A DNA stretch of 64,000 nucleotides from Aquatica leii. Lineage: Eukaryota > Arthropoda > Insecta > Coleoptera > Lampyridae. The notes under the pieces were generated by a model. The model searched no databases, had not been told where the DNA came from, and was given only the letters and a program-made list of their open reading frames with translations. Where the stretch lies: contig CM069436.1 of the NCBI GenBank assembly GCA_035610365.1, forward strand, positions 59,597,505 to 59,661,504, written 5' to 3'. Numbering within the stretch: the first letter of the stretch is position 1; each line of letters begins with the position of its first letter. Shown here piece by piece: positions 35,540-47,179 of this stretch. Made by a program: the position numbers and the translations under genes.

Positions 35540-36288
35540 GTCAGATCAACCTAATGACTTTAATCTCTATGTAACACAACGTAATCAAACTCTTGGACTA
35601 ACAAACGATGAACTTCTTTCATTTATTGGCATATCACCGATTCTTACGTGGAAGGGAACCACTACTGGGATGGTAGTCCTGATTTGGGACTATCAATTGT
35701 AGCTCAAAGAATAAGTTTAAAAAAATTTTAGGTTGTCACTGCAGCGATAATAATCTGATTTCAAAAAATAACACAAATAAAATATATAAAGTAAAAACAT
35801 TAGTAAAAACATTGAATACAATTTTTCAAAAATGTTATAGAACAACACGTCGTACAAGTATTAATGAAAGCCTGATATTGTTCAAATGACGAAGTTCCTT
35901 GATACAATATAATGCAAGAAAACCGATTAAGCAAGTATATAAACTATGGTGCCAAGCAAATGAAAATGCATATATTTCAGACAGAGAATATCAAGGTAAA
36001 AATAAAGAAATTGAGCATGAATTCAAATATTTTGAACTTGGCGAACGTGTTGTGTTATCCCTAACAAGGCTTGATTGGAAAAAGTATAAAATTGTTTATA
36101 CCGACAATTATTTATCTATAAATTTTCTACAACAACTTTGCCTCAATAAAGTTCTAGCTTCTGGTACCATCCAGCAAGATAGAGTAGGGATCCCAATGAA
36201 AATGACTGAAGATAAGCCAATGAAGAGAGGTGATTTTGACTACCGTACTTCTTCTACAAAGTCTTCAGCTGAATGGATAATCGCGTGA
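35540..36288 (+). pseudogene. piggyBac-type transposase fragment
   Basis: The open frame at 35899-36288 reads NARKPIKQVYKLWC (family: NPxKPxKWGxKLW), then GKNKEI and ERVVLSL, then VYTDNYLSINFLQQL (family: DNxFTSxxL), then ASGTIQQDRVGIP (family: GTxRxNRxxxP), and MKRGDFDYR (family: RGD). These are consecutive motifs of the DDE_Tnp_1_7 domain, including the catalytic Asp of DNY. Upstream in broken frames, NDELLSFIGISPIL and a DGSPDLGLSI-like piece match the N-terminal ELxxFxGI region. It encodes only the middle of a normal transposase of about 560-600 residues. Stops upstream and loss of the terminal part make it inactive. Confidence 0.85.
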
Positions 36289-36480
36289 TACATTTTGCGT
36301 CCAATTTTCACAAAATTAAAACTCAATAAATAAACCAACAATGGCATTAACAGTTAGTGTAGAGATAAATATAATAAATTACAAACAGAAAATATTTACA
36401 CAGACAAACATCATATAACTTTTGTGACTGGTTCATCGGACAGCACATCTTGGGCCGGTTTTTTATTGGTCATGATGAAG

Positions 36481-36590
36481 TGCGCACAATAGCGCCACGA
36501 AAAGCCTATAATAATTTACCAAGCGTGAGTTTTTTGCTTCTTCTACATGAAGATGTAATACAACTACCTACTTAGTAAAGAATTCAGTTG
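36481..36590 (+). repeat. Copy 2 of the dispersed GTGCGCACAATA sequence
   Basis: GTGCGCACAATAGCGCCAC and a later TTCTTCTAC repeat the order at 31647-31745. It lies about 190 bp after the piggyBac relic. Confidence 0.5.
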
Positions 36591-38117
36591 TTTCTATAAA
36601 CTAAAACTACTAACATTTGTATTTTGTAGCATGGAAATAAATATGGCAATCGTAAACGTTCTGTTTTTTGTCAGTCAATTATTTTTTTATAATATTATAG
36701 CCGCTTCTTGTATTAAAAGCAACAAAACGATTTTTTGCTGTAATTAATTTTTTTAATTAAAACTGCCCGTTTAAATTGTTTTTGTTTATTAGTAGTTGTC
36801 GGCGTGCAGTGTACAACTTAAACACTTGTTAGCTTTGCACTGCCCACCATACAAATCTTGCAAGTAACGGTGTAAATGGTTGCATAAGCAAACATGCAGT
36901 TAAGTTATTACAACTGCAGTACAAATATGCTAACGTTTATATGAATGCAGCTTTACCGTGTAAGTGTACGGTGAGAATTAATAACTTATGTATGTCATAT
37001 TTCTAGTATTTTAAAAAGTTTTAAATGGCAAATTGATTTCTAACTAACGGAGTATGTTAAAATCAAACTTGGAAAATTAGGAACGTCGATCATTTTTCGC
37101 GCAGCTAATATCGTACAAACATTTTTGTTAGCGATGTAACATGCCTATCGGAATAATACGTTTTGAATACAACACGTTTAATAAGCATAGTGAACCGCGT
37201 TCTAAAACGAGTGTTAAATGGTATGAAACTAAAAATGCATTGGTTAACTTAACTTTGAAGAATATGTTGGAACCTAAAATGCAGCGGCGTGTATCACAAT
37301 TCCAAAAACATTTAAAAACTGAATACATACATATGAACAATTCGGTTTTTATGACTTTTAATAACAAGTTTTTTTGTAACATCAACATGTTGTTTGTCGG
37401 AACAAATATAATGCAGTGCTTATCTTATCTACTAAATATGCGATATTTAAAAAAGATACAAATTGCAATTTAAGTGAAAAGATGTTTTGAACAAATCTGT
37501 TTCCAAATTATCTAAGAATGTACTTTCACCGCAAATGTATTACTTTTCAAAAGTACTTACTATTTTTTAAAATACAATCGCACATTAAAAAAATTGCATT
37601 AAGAAACTGAAACGCATGATCGTACGTTACTATAATCTAATCGCGGCGAAAGAGGCGGGATTTTACATAAATGCGTTGATCCTTTATTTAGTTGGTATAG
37701 TTATAATATTAAGCAGTGTTTATAAATTTTATAGTAACTTTACCAAAAGTTTGTGAAATGCAAACAATGTATTGGAAACAATTTTGTGGTGTGCTACGAG
37801 TTGATAAATCTAACCGCCTAGAAAGAATGAATTTATTAAAACATCAATAAAACATTTCTGAGAAATTAAAATATCAAAACTATTTACACCTGGTACAGCT
37901 TTTGAAAAAGATTAAAGAATGCGCGTTGTTAGTGATCGACTGATAAAATGCTACATATTTTTTTAGCTCATACAAATAAAAAAAGTACAAACAACCAAAA
38001 CAGAAGTAGCAGTTGATAAGTTAGATAAAGTAACTGCAACATACTCCATCAAACGTTAAAAACTCGTTGATCGATTATGTTTTACAATTTGCTTGATAAG
38101 AAGCGTTTATAATAATT

Positions 38118-38387
38118 TTGTTCTACGAAAAAAATAACATCCGGAATAAAATAAAACCTAACCTAGTAGCAGTAGTAGTTTACAAAAAAACTGCTGGTAG
38201 CTCTATAAATAAAATCTTGAAACCACAGAATAAAAGGCAATTGCTGTTATTACAAATATCTAAAAGCAAAAAAAACAAGACTACTATTAAATGTTTCAGT
38301 TGTAAAAACTATTCATGTAAAATTTTTGTACACGCGTTTGTCCAACTTGTAAATAATACATCTGTAACATATTCCTTATGCTATTAA
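38118..38387 (+). pseudogene. Possible piggyBac C-terminal cysteine-rich tail
   Basis: The frame ends with a basic run and then TIKCFSCKNYSCKIFVH, a CxxC...C pattern resembling the RCxxC...VCxxH tail of piggyBac transposases. It lies 1.8 kb downstream of the piggyBac relic on the same strand, so it could be its separated end after an insertion. The match is short and could be chance. Confidence 0.3.
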
Positions 38388-38614
38388 TATTTTTTTACAA
38401 TATTCTCTTTGTACTGCGGTGTAAAACAACATTGTTTATAGTAATCATAATTTTGGTTTAAGTTATCAATTTTCTTTTCAGGTTTGTTTGTATGCGTGTA
38501 CAATAATCTATTTTGAACGATTTTTTTATTGAATATTTACAATACGCTTGTTTAGAGTAAAAAAAATTATCATTATATCCGAAAAGTACTTGTTTTGCAT
38601 GTTTTGCTTTGTAT

Positions 38615-39130
38615 TTTTAGTGTACTTGGAAAAAATGCTTAGTTTTTAGAATAACAACTTAGTTTAACTATACGCCTCATGTGATAACATTATTTTGTAT
38701 TTATTTTTATTTTTAGTGTCAGTAAATTACTGAGAAAAGGTGTATTTCTTAAAACAGTGAATTAATCATAACTAATTTTTGATTTTTTTTAACGGTGTCA
38801 ACAAACTATTTAATGCAACAGGTCTATAATTTTCGATTTATTTGCTCCAAAATTTTGATTTTTTCCAAATGGTTTAATAACACTTTTATTTTGACACTTT
38901 TTGCTTGGATTGATACTATAATTACTTTTTTTAAATTAACTTCCTGTTCATCAAATGCACGCTGTATTTATTTTCCGTTTTGTAACCACTAAAAATTTGA
39001 TTTTCTTATATCAGATGTTGTTATCATTCGCTTATTGTTATCAAAAGTTCCAAGTTTCAATATGATTTTATTAAGCGGTGTGTACTGTTTTACTTCCTAC
39101 CATTATAATCCTAAAAAACACCTTATAGTA
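38615..39130. repeat. Partial second copy of the 2.1-2.9 kb element
   Basis: It aligns with the reverse complement of 2915 down to about 2440: GTGTACTTGGAAAA, CAACTTAGTTTAA, GATAACATTATTTTGTATTT, GTGTCAGTAAATTACTGA, GTGTCAACAAACTATT, then TTATTGTTATCAAAAGTTCC and AGTTTCAATATGATTTTATT. The far arm is missing. The open frame at 38795-38992 lies inside it and is not a gene. Confidence 0.7.
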
Positions 39131-40550
39131 CTAATAAGGAAACAACAGAGTTAATAGTACCTAAAATGTAATGAGTAGAATACAAATCTATTTACGTTTA
39201 ATTAAAATAAATAAATAATTTTGATAATTTTTTTTTTGATAAAATAAACGTAAAGATATTTTTTACTAGTTAAATGGCGAAAAAATTAATTATATATTCT
39301 ATTCAGAAATTAAACATTTTTGGTAACTGTTTTTATAAATAGTGATTAAAAAACAGTTATCAACAAAAATTATATTTAAAAAAAATCTGTTATCTATACG
39401 TAAAATTTTTGCAAACATTTCTATATTAATAAAACCAAAAAATTAAAACTAAAATTTCATCGTTTTTGTTTTTAGTTGTTAAAGTGTGAAAAATGCAGTA
39501 ATTTTAAGATAAACTAAACGCAATTTGCATTTTGTCATATGCAACAAAATTTAGAAAATATATCTACACAAAAAATCTTTATTAGCGATTATTAACGCTA
39601 CAATTGCTTTTTAAATCCTTAACAAAACAATGCTTTTTATAAAAGGAAAACAATAGCATTACACGTTGTATTCTAGTAAATTACTGTACTAAATAAAAAC
39701 ATCTAAACAGATTTTATTTTTCTTTTGTTAATTTCAAAATAATTCAAAACTTACGTAGAGTAAACAAATATGTTACAAAAATAGATATAGCATATAAGTA
39801 TTATTAGACATGGTATAAAGCAAAAACAAAAACCAATTTCGATTTCAACGTTTAAGATTTAAATGCAAAAAACATGTTTGATAAATTTTTGTTGTTATTA
39901 ATGTTTTTCCAAGAATTGTTTTAAATCTACACTGATGCATAAAATTAAAAAATTTAAAAACTAGTAGAAGTAAGTGTAACGCTTTTAATATTTTTATTAG
40001 TAAATTTACTACAGCAATAAAATACCAAAATTTTCATAGTTGTGTTCAAACTCTTTAAATTAAAGGTTTTTTTTTATATATAAAAATCAGAATAATTTAT
40101 ATAAACGCGTATTAAACGCGTTGATGAAATTCGGCAAAAATATCGATACAACAATATCAGCGGTATGAAAATAGATCAGATAAAACTACTGAATCATAAA
40201 CATTTACAAAATCTACTTAGCGAGCTTAAATAAATTTTGCTGAAGGAAATGTTGTGGAAGGTATATAAGGTAAAGATAAGAAGACATTCGAGAAGATAAT
40301 CACCGCAGGCTGTTGCTAATCGTCTCATCCGTTTAAATCCTTCAGTAACAGACAGTTCTTTCGTTTTATTATTTTTTTTTATATGAGATTTTGCAACTGA
40401 ATACATATTTTTCAAAAAATATCGTATTAAAATTATATTTTCTTATGTACATATTAGTAATTTTATTTTACCTGCGAAAAGCATTAAAATAACCGACGTT
40501 TAGTAGTAACAAGTAATGAATTTAGAAGCGAGTAAATAAAAAAGAATTAC
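39131..40550. other. Probable intron sequence downstream of the 40.5-kb exon
   Basis: AT-rich. The minus frame at 40194-40415 includes a less biased stretch (EGFKRMRRLATACGDYLLE), but I cannot link it to a family or place good splice sites. It is left unassigned. Confidence 0.4.
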
Positions 40551-40909
40551 CTTGATAACATAGCACTATCTGGACTAGAATTAATTGCGGTTTCTAAAAT
40601 ATTTCCGGTCGGCGATGATGGATATCCGTTTTTCTTCGTTGACGGTTCATTTCTACTTAAAATACTAGAAATTGAAAAATTTGTCGATGATCCCGAAGTC
40701 TTCTGTGTGGATGTTGCTTTAGAGACGTCTTTCGCATTTGATGTATCATCTTCATTTGTTTTTATCAACGGAAAACAAGTAATGTTAGGTGTTGACATAC
40801 GATTTATAATACGGTAATTTTCAGGTTCCGGTGAAGCGTTCCGACTTGAACATTCTGGACTTGACACTACATTTACCTCGACGTCACGTAAGTCAGATTC
40901 TGACGACAT
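40551..40909 (-). CDS. First coding exon of a probable eh1-motif transcription factor
   Basis: A 120-codon minus-strand frame begins with ATG in a good insect context (AAAAATGTC) and runs as a Ser-rich, acidic N-terminus (SSESDLRDVEVNVVSSPE). Residues 78-85 read FSISSILS, close to the engrailed-homology-1 (eh1) Groucho-binding motif of NK-type and other homeodomain proteins. The open frame ends at a consensus splice donor (AG|GTAATT, GT at 40549-40550). Its composition is codon-like and clearly less AT-rich than its surroundings. Such a short, eh1-bearing first exon followed by a large intron is common in NK/Hmx/Lbx-type homeobox genes, but no homeodomain exon is visible to the left. The gene identity is therefore inference, and I give no symbol. 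Confidence 0.7.
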
Positions 40910-42800
40910 TTTTAAAAATAAAATATTTGCGCGTTTTCTTAAAAAATCATTATTGGCTCAAATACAAAATATACACTCGAAACACTGTCACAATTTTTTA
41001 TTAACGTTTATTTTTAATCGATTGATTTAAGTGTTTGTAATATGTAGTGTTAAACGTAATGAGAAAACCGACAACTTAATAAATGTTCTGAAAACTGCGG
41101 TTAGTACGATGACCAAATACTATAGTGGAACATGTTTACACCAAACTTCATAACGAGGGCGGCAAAATTCAGGACACTCCCCGTTGTGACAGAAACACCC
41201 CTGTTGTTGCTCTTTCTCGTACAGACCATTAGTTTTCCAATAAAGTTTTCTCACTTACACCTTTGGATTTTCCACTAACGGTTTTAACTTTTCGTTTTAT
41301 ACGTTACACGCTTTTCAAGCTGCAATTCAGTAGCGTTCTCTTTCTTGTTTAGTTGTAATTTCTTTGTCTTTCGCAGTGTTATCACCTTTTAAGCACGCTT
41401 TTTCTTTTCACACCCTCTTCAAACGACTTTATTACATCATTTACGTAACTTCACTCAGTTATATTAAGAATGTGCGTTTTCGCGTTTATTTATTTTAGAA
41501 AGACGACACAGAAACTATTTTATTTAGTCGAGAAATATAGTTTAAATGGCATTGCGTTATGAAAGATGCACAAAGTTACTTGAGAAAGCGATAGTAGCTG
41601 TTCAAATATTTACATATAATAAAGTCTAAAAGGATAAAATCCTTTGGTTCTGCATTTCATTTTCCGGTATTTTCCCCCACTTTAGGGGTATAGCCAATGA
41701 GCGGTTTCATAAACTACCCCTAACAATTCCGAAATGCCACCCTCCAATCGTGGCTGAGGTTTTCAAGTCGATATTTGTTACTTGATGTCCGTAAATTTGA
41801 CGTCTTTGTGAAGTGGAATGATCAGTATAGTAAGCGATAAATGGCTATAGCTAAGGGTTGTTTACATATTATGATGTCTTTGTTTCTCATCCGTTGATGA
41901 TATCGTTTATGATTTACTACCTCGTTGAAGTTTTTATATAAACCCGAGATAATATTTTATAATGCAATCTCTCCTTCAAAATTTATTACGTATTTTTTCT
42001 TTTATTAATTTTTTTTCAGCGCTGAAGTGTTTTCTAAAGTTCCGTTAAAAATGTATATGTTAAATAAATTGGCTGCACGCGGCGAGTAATTACTATCTTA
42101 AATCGAGGGCATTTTTATAGCCACCAATTTAATGACCACCCCCTTATAAATTTTAAACAAAAGCCACAATAAATTGTTTCACTAACCTGTCAGTTTTACT
42201 TAATTAAATAATTTCGTCATATTAACAAAGCCAACAATCATTAAATAATTATCCTTTTGATGATTATTAAAGCTCAAATTAATTCTAATACGCAACAAAT
42301 TAGAACTGGTTTTTGTTGCGCCAAATTCATTAACATCTTTTCTAACTGTAAAATGTTTTCTTTAACATGGAATCTAAAAATTTCACTTATAAATTGATAT
42401 CTAAATAATAGTTACACCTATATATAGTGCCGCAAACGCTTTCAAAACCGTTTGTTTGTTATCGCCCCAAAATCTTTTATTTTATTCAAAAATAAACTGT
42501 TGCTCATTTGAAAAAAACATTAATTAGTCATGATTTTTAAATGGCTATTAAAACTATTAATTTGAAAAGCAGGTGCTGTAATTTGATGTACTGATTACTT
42601 TCGGCACATTTAGTTCGTTTGTGTATTCTTCATTTTCATATTCACTACATATTTTTTATTCGAGTTTTTGCTTTAATTGGATTCAATTTTGTATTCTAAT
42701 ATCTATTTATTTGATCTCGTATAATAGAGTTTATTAGTGGACTAATTTATATAATTATAATGGCGATAATCATAATTTACATTAATCGAATTAAAAAATA
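40910..42800. promoter_or_regulatory. 5' flank of the eh1-motif gene; candidate promoter and conserved noncoding region
   Basis: It lies immediately upstream of the minus-strand exon. The part from about 41140 to 42480 is less AT-rich and low in homopolymers. It contains mixed blocks such as TTTATAGCC, CACCAATTTAATGACC, CATTAAATAATTA and TTTATGATTTAC that look like homeodomain or Hox-type sites. There is no ORF or TE signature. The composition and position fit a developmental cis-regulatory region, but this has not been tested by conservation. Confidence 0.4.
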
Positions 42801-43819
42801 TTTTGTATAATTTTTATGCTAATACGTAACCTACATATTATGTTATTGCGATGTTCAAATTTGTTATTAATTTTTGAATTATTATTATTTAATATTTTTA
42901 TGTAAAAGTCGTAAATTAATACTAATATGTCTGTTTAAACAGCTACAAAACGCATTAATTTAGAAGGTAATTAATTAAAAAAATTTGTATAAATTTTATA
43001 ATTAAATAATACTTAAACCATATAGACAATAATGCGGATAATTACTTAAGCTTAGTAATTTATGTTTTATTATAGATATATTCAATATATTTCAAATGCT
43101 ATAAAAATTTAAAGCTTGTGACATTGTTAAAGCTGCAGCAAAAACAAAGCTTGTAACAAAAAAGTGCTTAAACGTTAATGTTAAATAACAATGAAATAAT
43201 ACGTAATACTAAAATATGATAAAATAATGCAACAAAATTTATTATAAAATTGTCGACGCTCAGTTCAATAGTTCATAAACATAAAACAATTTGCCGATAA
43301 GCAAAGACGTTCTTGTTTAATTACTGAATTGTGTAGGTATAGTAAACACTTCTAAAAAATTTAATAAAAAACAAAAATACTTGCAAAATTTCTAGATTTC
43401 TAGCTTTATGGTAACCTTTCTATTCATTAAAAAAGAATATACTTATTATTTTGCATTGCAAATAGGGCAAAACTTCATTCTGTTTCTATGGTAACATAAA
43501 AATTATTATCAGTGATAATTTTATAAACTAATTTGTCATACTGGTTATTGTGAAAACATTTTAAATTGTTTTTCAAATTAATAATGCTTAGACAGAATTC
43601 GAGAAATAACAAGAGATGGTATTCTTACGAAATGAGAAGACGGTTGTTTCCTTTCAGCAGTTATTCGTAAATTTTACTTAAATAAAAGTAAAATTTTTAA
43701 GAATAAAGAATATTAAAAAAAAAACCACTGTACTGCAGAAAGCTGGTTTTGATTCTCCTAAAAATTCTAGATAGTCTAAAAATGCAAGTCTTGTCATTTT
43801 TGTACATAATACATACCAG
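42801..43819. other. No supported gene
   Basis: AT-rich and unstructured as far as I can see. Confidence 0.45.
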
Positions 43820-44096
43820 CCACAAAACAGGCGCGGCTTCAGTGAAGTTTTTCTCACTTTGTATTTAATACATAGGCTTTTTTTAATAGTTGTTTAATTT
43901 ATGATACTTTATTGCTTGCAAGTAAAAGCTTGGTTCATAACGAAGTACTATTCAATGCCGATTTAATATTTTATATTAACGCCATATTCAATACATTATT
44001 ATTTAAAAATGTGATGAGCACTACCCTCCCCCCCCCCGCTTTAAACTGATGGAGCCCCCACCGAAAGACGCTGCTGGAGCCGCGCCTGCCACAAAA
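43820..44096. mobile_element. 261-bp hAT-type MITE with perfect 8-bp target duplication
   Basis: The element spans 43828-44088. It begins CAGGCGCGGCTTCAG and ends CTGGAGCCGCGCCTG, a 15-bp TIR pair with one mismatch. CCACAAAA flanks it exactly on both sides (43820-43827 and 44089-44096), the 8-bp duplication made by hAT transposases. Inside are a C-rich run (about 44026-44038) and no ORF. It lies at the downstream end of a hAT transposase relic on the minus strand, whose open frame runs into the TIR. Confidence 0.92.
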
Positions 44097-44440
44097 TACA
44101 CAAACTGACAATTAAAAAAGCTGAAATTATACTATGGTTCACTTTTTTGTTGAAATTGTACAAGTACGATTTTTTTTTATTCTTATCAATCCCTAAAATT
44201 CCAAAAATTATATTTGCTACATGTCTTTGTTCTACGTCGATAGTTTCATCTAGAAACACTTTAACTTTATGGTTCAAAACTGTTTGTCTTAGTTTCTTCT
44301 TCAAGGTTTGTTAACATATATTTTTTGTAGTAGCTTGTCGAGAATGTCCTGTTTGGTATATTTTTCTCAAAACTTAATTTTTGCTAACAGTATGTCGGCT
44401 CTATTAAAAGTTATACCCAATTCTGAACGTTTTCAACAAA
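44097..44440 (-). pseudogene. hAT transposase fragment
   Basis: The minus frame reads VFLDETIDVEQRHVANIIFG (residues 16-35 of the frame at 44041-44304), matching the DETTDxxGRxVxNxxxG segment with the first catalytic Asp of hAT transposases of the CGGBP1-like branch. Upstream, in another frame (about 44305-44400), a FEKNIPNRTFSTSYYKKYML-like stretch followed by NLEEETK corresponds to the preceding conserved region. Only about 110 residues survive, with a frameshift, and the downstream end is interrupted by the 261-bp MITE. The last residues of the open frame (ARLQQRLSVGAPSV) come from the MITE, not from the transposase. Confidence 0.7.
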
Positions 44441-45030
44441 GTCGTAATTAAAGCTTCTGTTTTACTTTACTTTTAATCATTGTTTTAATTCATAAATTAA
44501 ATTGGAATTTTGACATATATAAATAATTCATTATCTATGACATAACTGTTTGATTTGTTGGTTTTAAACTGTTATTAAAAAACGAAATAAAAAAAAATAT
44601 AACATTTTGGACGACATTCTTCGTAAATTTAAAGAAACGACTAGCTGTCTTATTCCAACAAAATCTTCAGAAAGATATAATAAGTATAGACTATTGCAAA
44701 TGGAAGGAGGATGCAGTTAATAAAGTCAATGAGAAAGTAATGCTTGCGTATCTATTCGATTTGTTAAGTTTGTTTCGGTGTTTTTTAGTGGAATATTAAT
44801 TAGTTTTGCTATAGTCTAAGATAATCTGTACTTTTTCGTTTTTGTCTAAATTCTTAATGGTTAAAAACAATCTAAATGGTATATGAAAACGTAGATATTT
44901 CAAAACCCGAGTATGACAAAATAAATAAGTTTGATAAAAAAGCACCAGATCAGACGTATCTTGTAAAAAAGGTAATAATACAATTCTATAAAAGTTTAAA
45001 TATGTGTTTAATGTTTTGTTGTTCCGAAAT

Positions 45031-45280
45031 GGGATAACTCGCCGTCGCCGATTCGCCGGCGGCCGATTCGCCGACGAGACAATTTGCCGGCGAGACGATT
45101 CGCCGGCGGCCTATTCGCCGGCGTCCGATTTGCCGTCGGAAAATAAACTTCGACGTAAATAAAATATTAAAATCAATTTATGTTTTTATTCAAGACCATA
45201 CTCGTATATTGCTTTAGTAGAAGTATTAAGTTTTAAAATTCTATCTTTATAATTATCATCTACAATACATTAAACAGTAC
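45031..45280 (+). repeat. Left TIR of the MULE
   Basis: The GC-rich outer part (45036-45148) has repeats of the type GCCGGCGGCCGATTC. The AT-rich inner part (about 45148-45280) contains TTTATGTTTTTATTCAAGACC and CGTATATTG, whose complements lie in the same order in the right TIR. Confidence 0.88.
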
Positions 45281-45309
45281 AATTAATATTTATGTTTACA
45301 TAACATAAT

Positions 45310-45995
45310 TATGAGCTAAGTCTGTAACATTTGCTATTTTCTCTAATATGCCCTCGTCGGCGTTCCAATATGTTTTTAACTTTACAGGATTACCATCCAC
45401 AAGTTGCTCGTAGTATGCATCTCTCTCCTTTTGCACTTTGCCTATCCAATTTATAAATTTCAAAATTGTCTAATGCTGCATACCCAGTTCAAGCTGGAAT
45501 CTTAGCTGTGCCCCCTCCGCATGATTATTCGTCCAATCGTCTCCATTGAAAGTCTTATCGTAAAGATTCCACATTTCATGAGGGAAAAAAGGTGGACGTC
45601 TATCATTTCCTCGTAATTTCGAAAAACGCCCATTTCACCAAAATGCTTTCTCATATTTTGGGCTAAATGGAAACAACATCCGTATACGTTTAGGCCTTGG
45701 CAGTTTTGCATATCGTTAAAAGCAGCCTGTTCAAAGTCACAGTGAACTGTTTTGAGCTGTAAATTTGGAACCAACCCTTTTAATAATTGGAACATTTCGT
45801 TGTACGTAGACCGTTGTTTATTTGGTAAAAGCGCTTACAATATTGGGTCTACGCTTAGGTGGGTGGTAGATGCTATAGAGAATGTTCCATCAGCGTACAC
45901 TACACTTGAGGCGTACAAATGTTAAAGCCAGTTTTGTATTCCAAAAATCATAATTCGATTGGGCCCTTCGCTATCTACCAAGTAGAAAATTTTAT
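45310..45995 (-). pseudogene. MULE transposase, frameshifted
   Basis: Minus-strand reading: NRIMIFGIQNWL, then VVYADGTFSIAS with the first catalytic Asp (family: DGTFxxxP), then ALLPNKQRSTYNEMFQLL. In the open frame at 45502-45795, TVHCDFEQAAFNDM carries the second catalytic Asp (family: DFExA), and YGCCFHLAQNMRKH is the CxxHW-like motif. After a frame change come NNHAEGAQLRFQLELGMQ and LKFINWIGKVQKERDAYYEQ. This is a nearly full-length catalytic domain in family order. Three in-frame stops and at least one frameshift make it inactive. Confidence 0.92.
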
Positions 45996-46234
45996 TTTTA
46001 TTATTTTATAAACCTTGAGATCCTTTTTCAAACATAATAATTCCGGCTATTATCAAATATTTATTGCCACATAAGTCAGCAGATACTGATGCTTTACGCA
46101 AAAATTGTCGAATTTATATTCTACAAAGGGGATGGAGTTGATCCCCATAATTATCGTTATAGGTAATTAGTCTCAACGATTTCCTTACTTTTAAGTTACA
46201 GAAATTAGAAAACATATCAACTTACTTATCTTAG

Positions 46235-46625
46235 TTAATGTGATGTCATTAAAATTCCATTTGATAGTTATAAAGTTAAAATTTTAAAACTTAATACTTC
46301 TAATAAAACAATATACGAGTATGGCCTTGAATAAAAACATAAATTGATTTTAATGTTTTATTTATTTCGAAGTTTATTTCTCGACGGCGAATCGGACGCC
46401 GGCAAATCGGCCGCCGGCGAATCTGCCGCAGGCGAATCGATTCGCGGTAAATTGTCTCGAATTGGCGACGGCGGGTTCTCGACGGCGAATCGGAAGCCGG
46501 CAAATCGGCCGCCGGCGAATCGGCCGCCGGCGAATCGGCCGCCGGCGAATCGGCCGCCGGCGAATCTGCCGCAGGCGAATCGTTTCGCGGTAAATTGTCT
46601 CGAATTGGCGACGGCGGGTTGTCCT
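46235..46625 (-). repeat. Right TIR of the MULE with duplicated tip and 15-bp tandem repeats
   Basis: The tip block (46379-46473) ends with AATTGTCTCGAATTGGCG and ACGGCGGGTT. It is duplicated in tandem at 46474-46620, where an array of about five GCCGCCGGCGAATCG units has expanded. The inner AT-rich part mirrors the left TIR. The long open frames here (46344-46814 plus, 46300-46503 minus) are repeat-encoded artefacts. Confidence 0.9.
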
Positions 46626-47179
46626 ACCCTACCTTTGTTTTTTGGTCGGATTATTACTGTAATTGGGATACCCGGTAAACGTCGTCGTGAAGAGTTGCAT
46701 GTAATGTATTTAAATAATACTCAGGATACTAACTTACAGTTGGTAATTATTAATCCCATAAAGCAGAGTATTTACGCTTGTTCGATAGAGCGGACTGTAT
46801 TTATAATTTTTTGACGTTTTGTAACGAATTTAACGCATTTTTTCACAATCTTCTGGGCTATTATTGTTGCAAGACGCCTATTTTTGAATTATAAACTAAT
46901 ACATACGTCTTGAATATTCTGGAAGGATGCTCAACGTTAACTAACTTCATATAAAATGTTCGGTAAACATATAACAGTAAGTACTGGTAAGTACAAATAA
47001 AATGTAAATTTTAACGATGCAACTTCAAATATAAATACATATTTAAAAATTTAAATCTTTCACAATTTCAAACAATGAAAAAACACACTTTTGTTACACA
47101 TCATTTAAACGTGCTCATGGCAGTGCGAACACACACTACTCGAAGTTATCTATCATCACTTGGATGTATGTTAATTATT
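46626..47179. other. No supported gene
   Basis: Short, moderately AT-rich stretch between the MULE and the gypsy relic; nothing recognised. Confidence 0.4.

Larger units (their letters stand above)
36289..38614. other. No confident gene; possible piggyBac tail and dispersed repeat
   Basis: Contains the repeat at 36481-36590 and open frames at 37141-37473 and its antisense 37128-37388 without recognised domains. The frame at 38118-38387 is discussed separately. Confidence 0.4.
45031..46625. mobile_element. MULE transposon with long, GC-rich, repeated TIRs
   Basis: The element has a degenerate MULE transposase (45310-45995, minus) between inverted repeats at 45031-45280 and 46235-46625. The outer tips read GGATAACTCGCCGTCGCC on the left and, complemented, GGACAACCCGCCGTCGCC on the right. 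No target duplication could be matched. In this AT-rich region the tips are striking for their GCCGGCGAAT-type repeats. Confidence 0.88.

Noticed and set aside
37141..37473. 110-codon plus-strand ORF
   Set aside because: No domain recognised, and the antisense strand is open over the same stretch.
40194..40415. Possible second exon (minus) next to the 40.5-kb exon
   Set aside because: The peptide has no recognised domain, and I could not place consistent splice sites.
46344..46814. 156-codon plus-strand ORF with repeated Pro-Ala-Asn-Arg-Pro units
   Set aside because: It is the translation of the 15-bp GCCGCCGGCGAATCG array inside the MULE TIR; the antisense frame is equally open.
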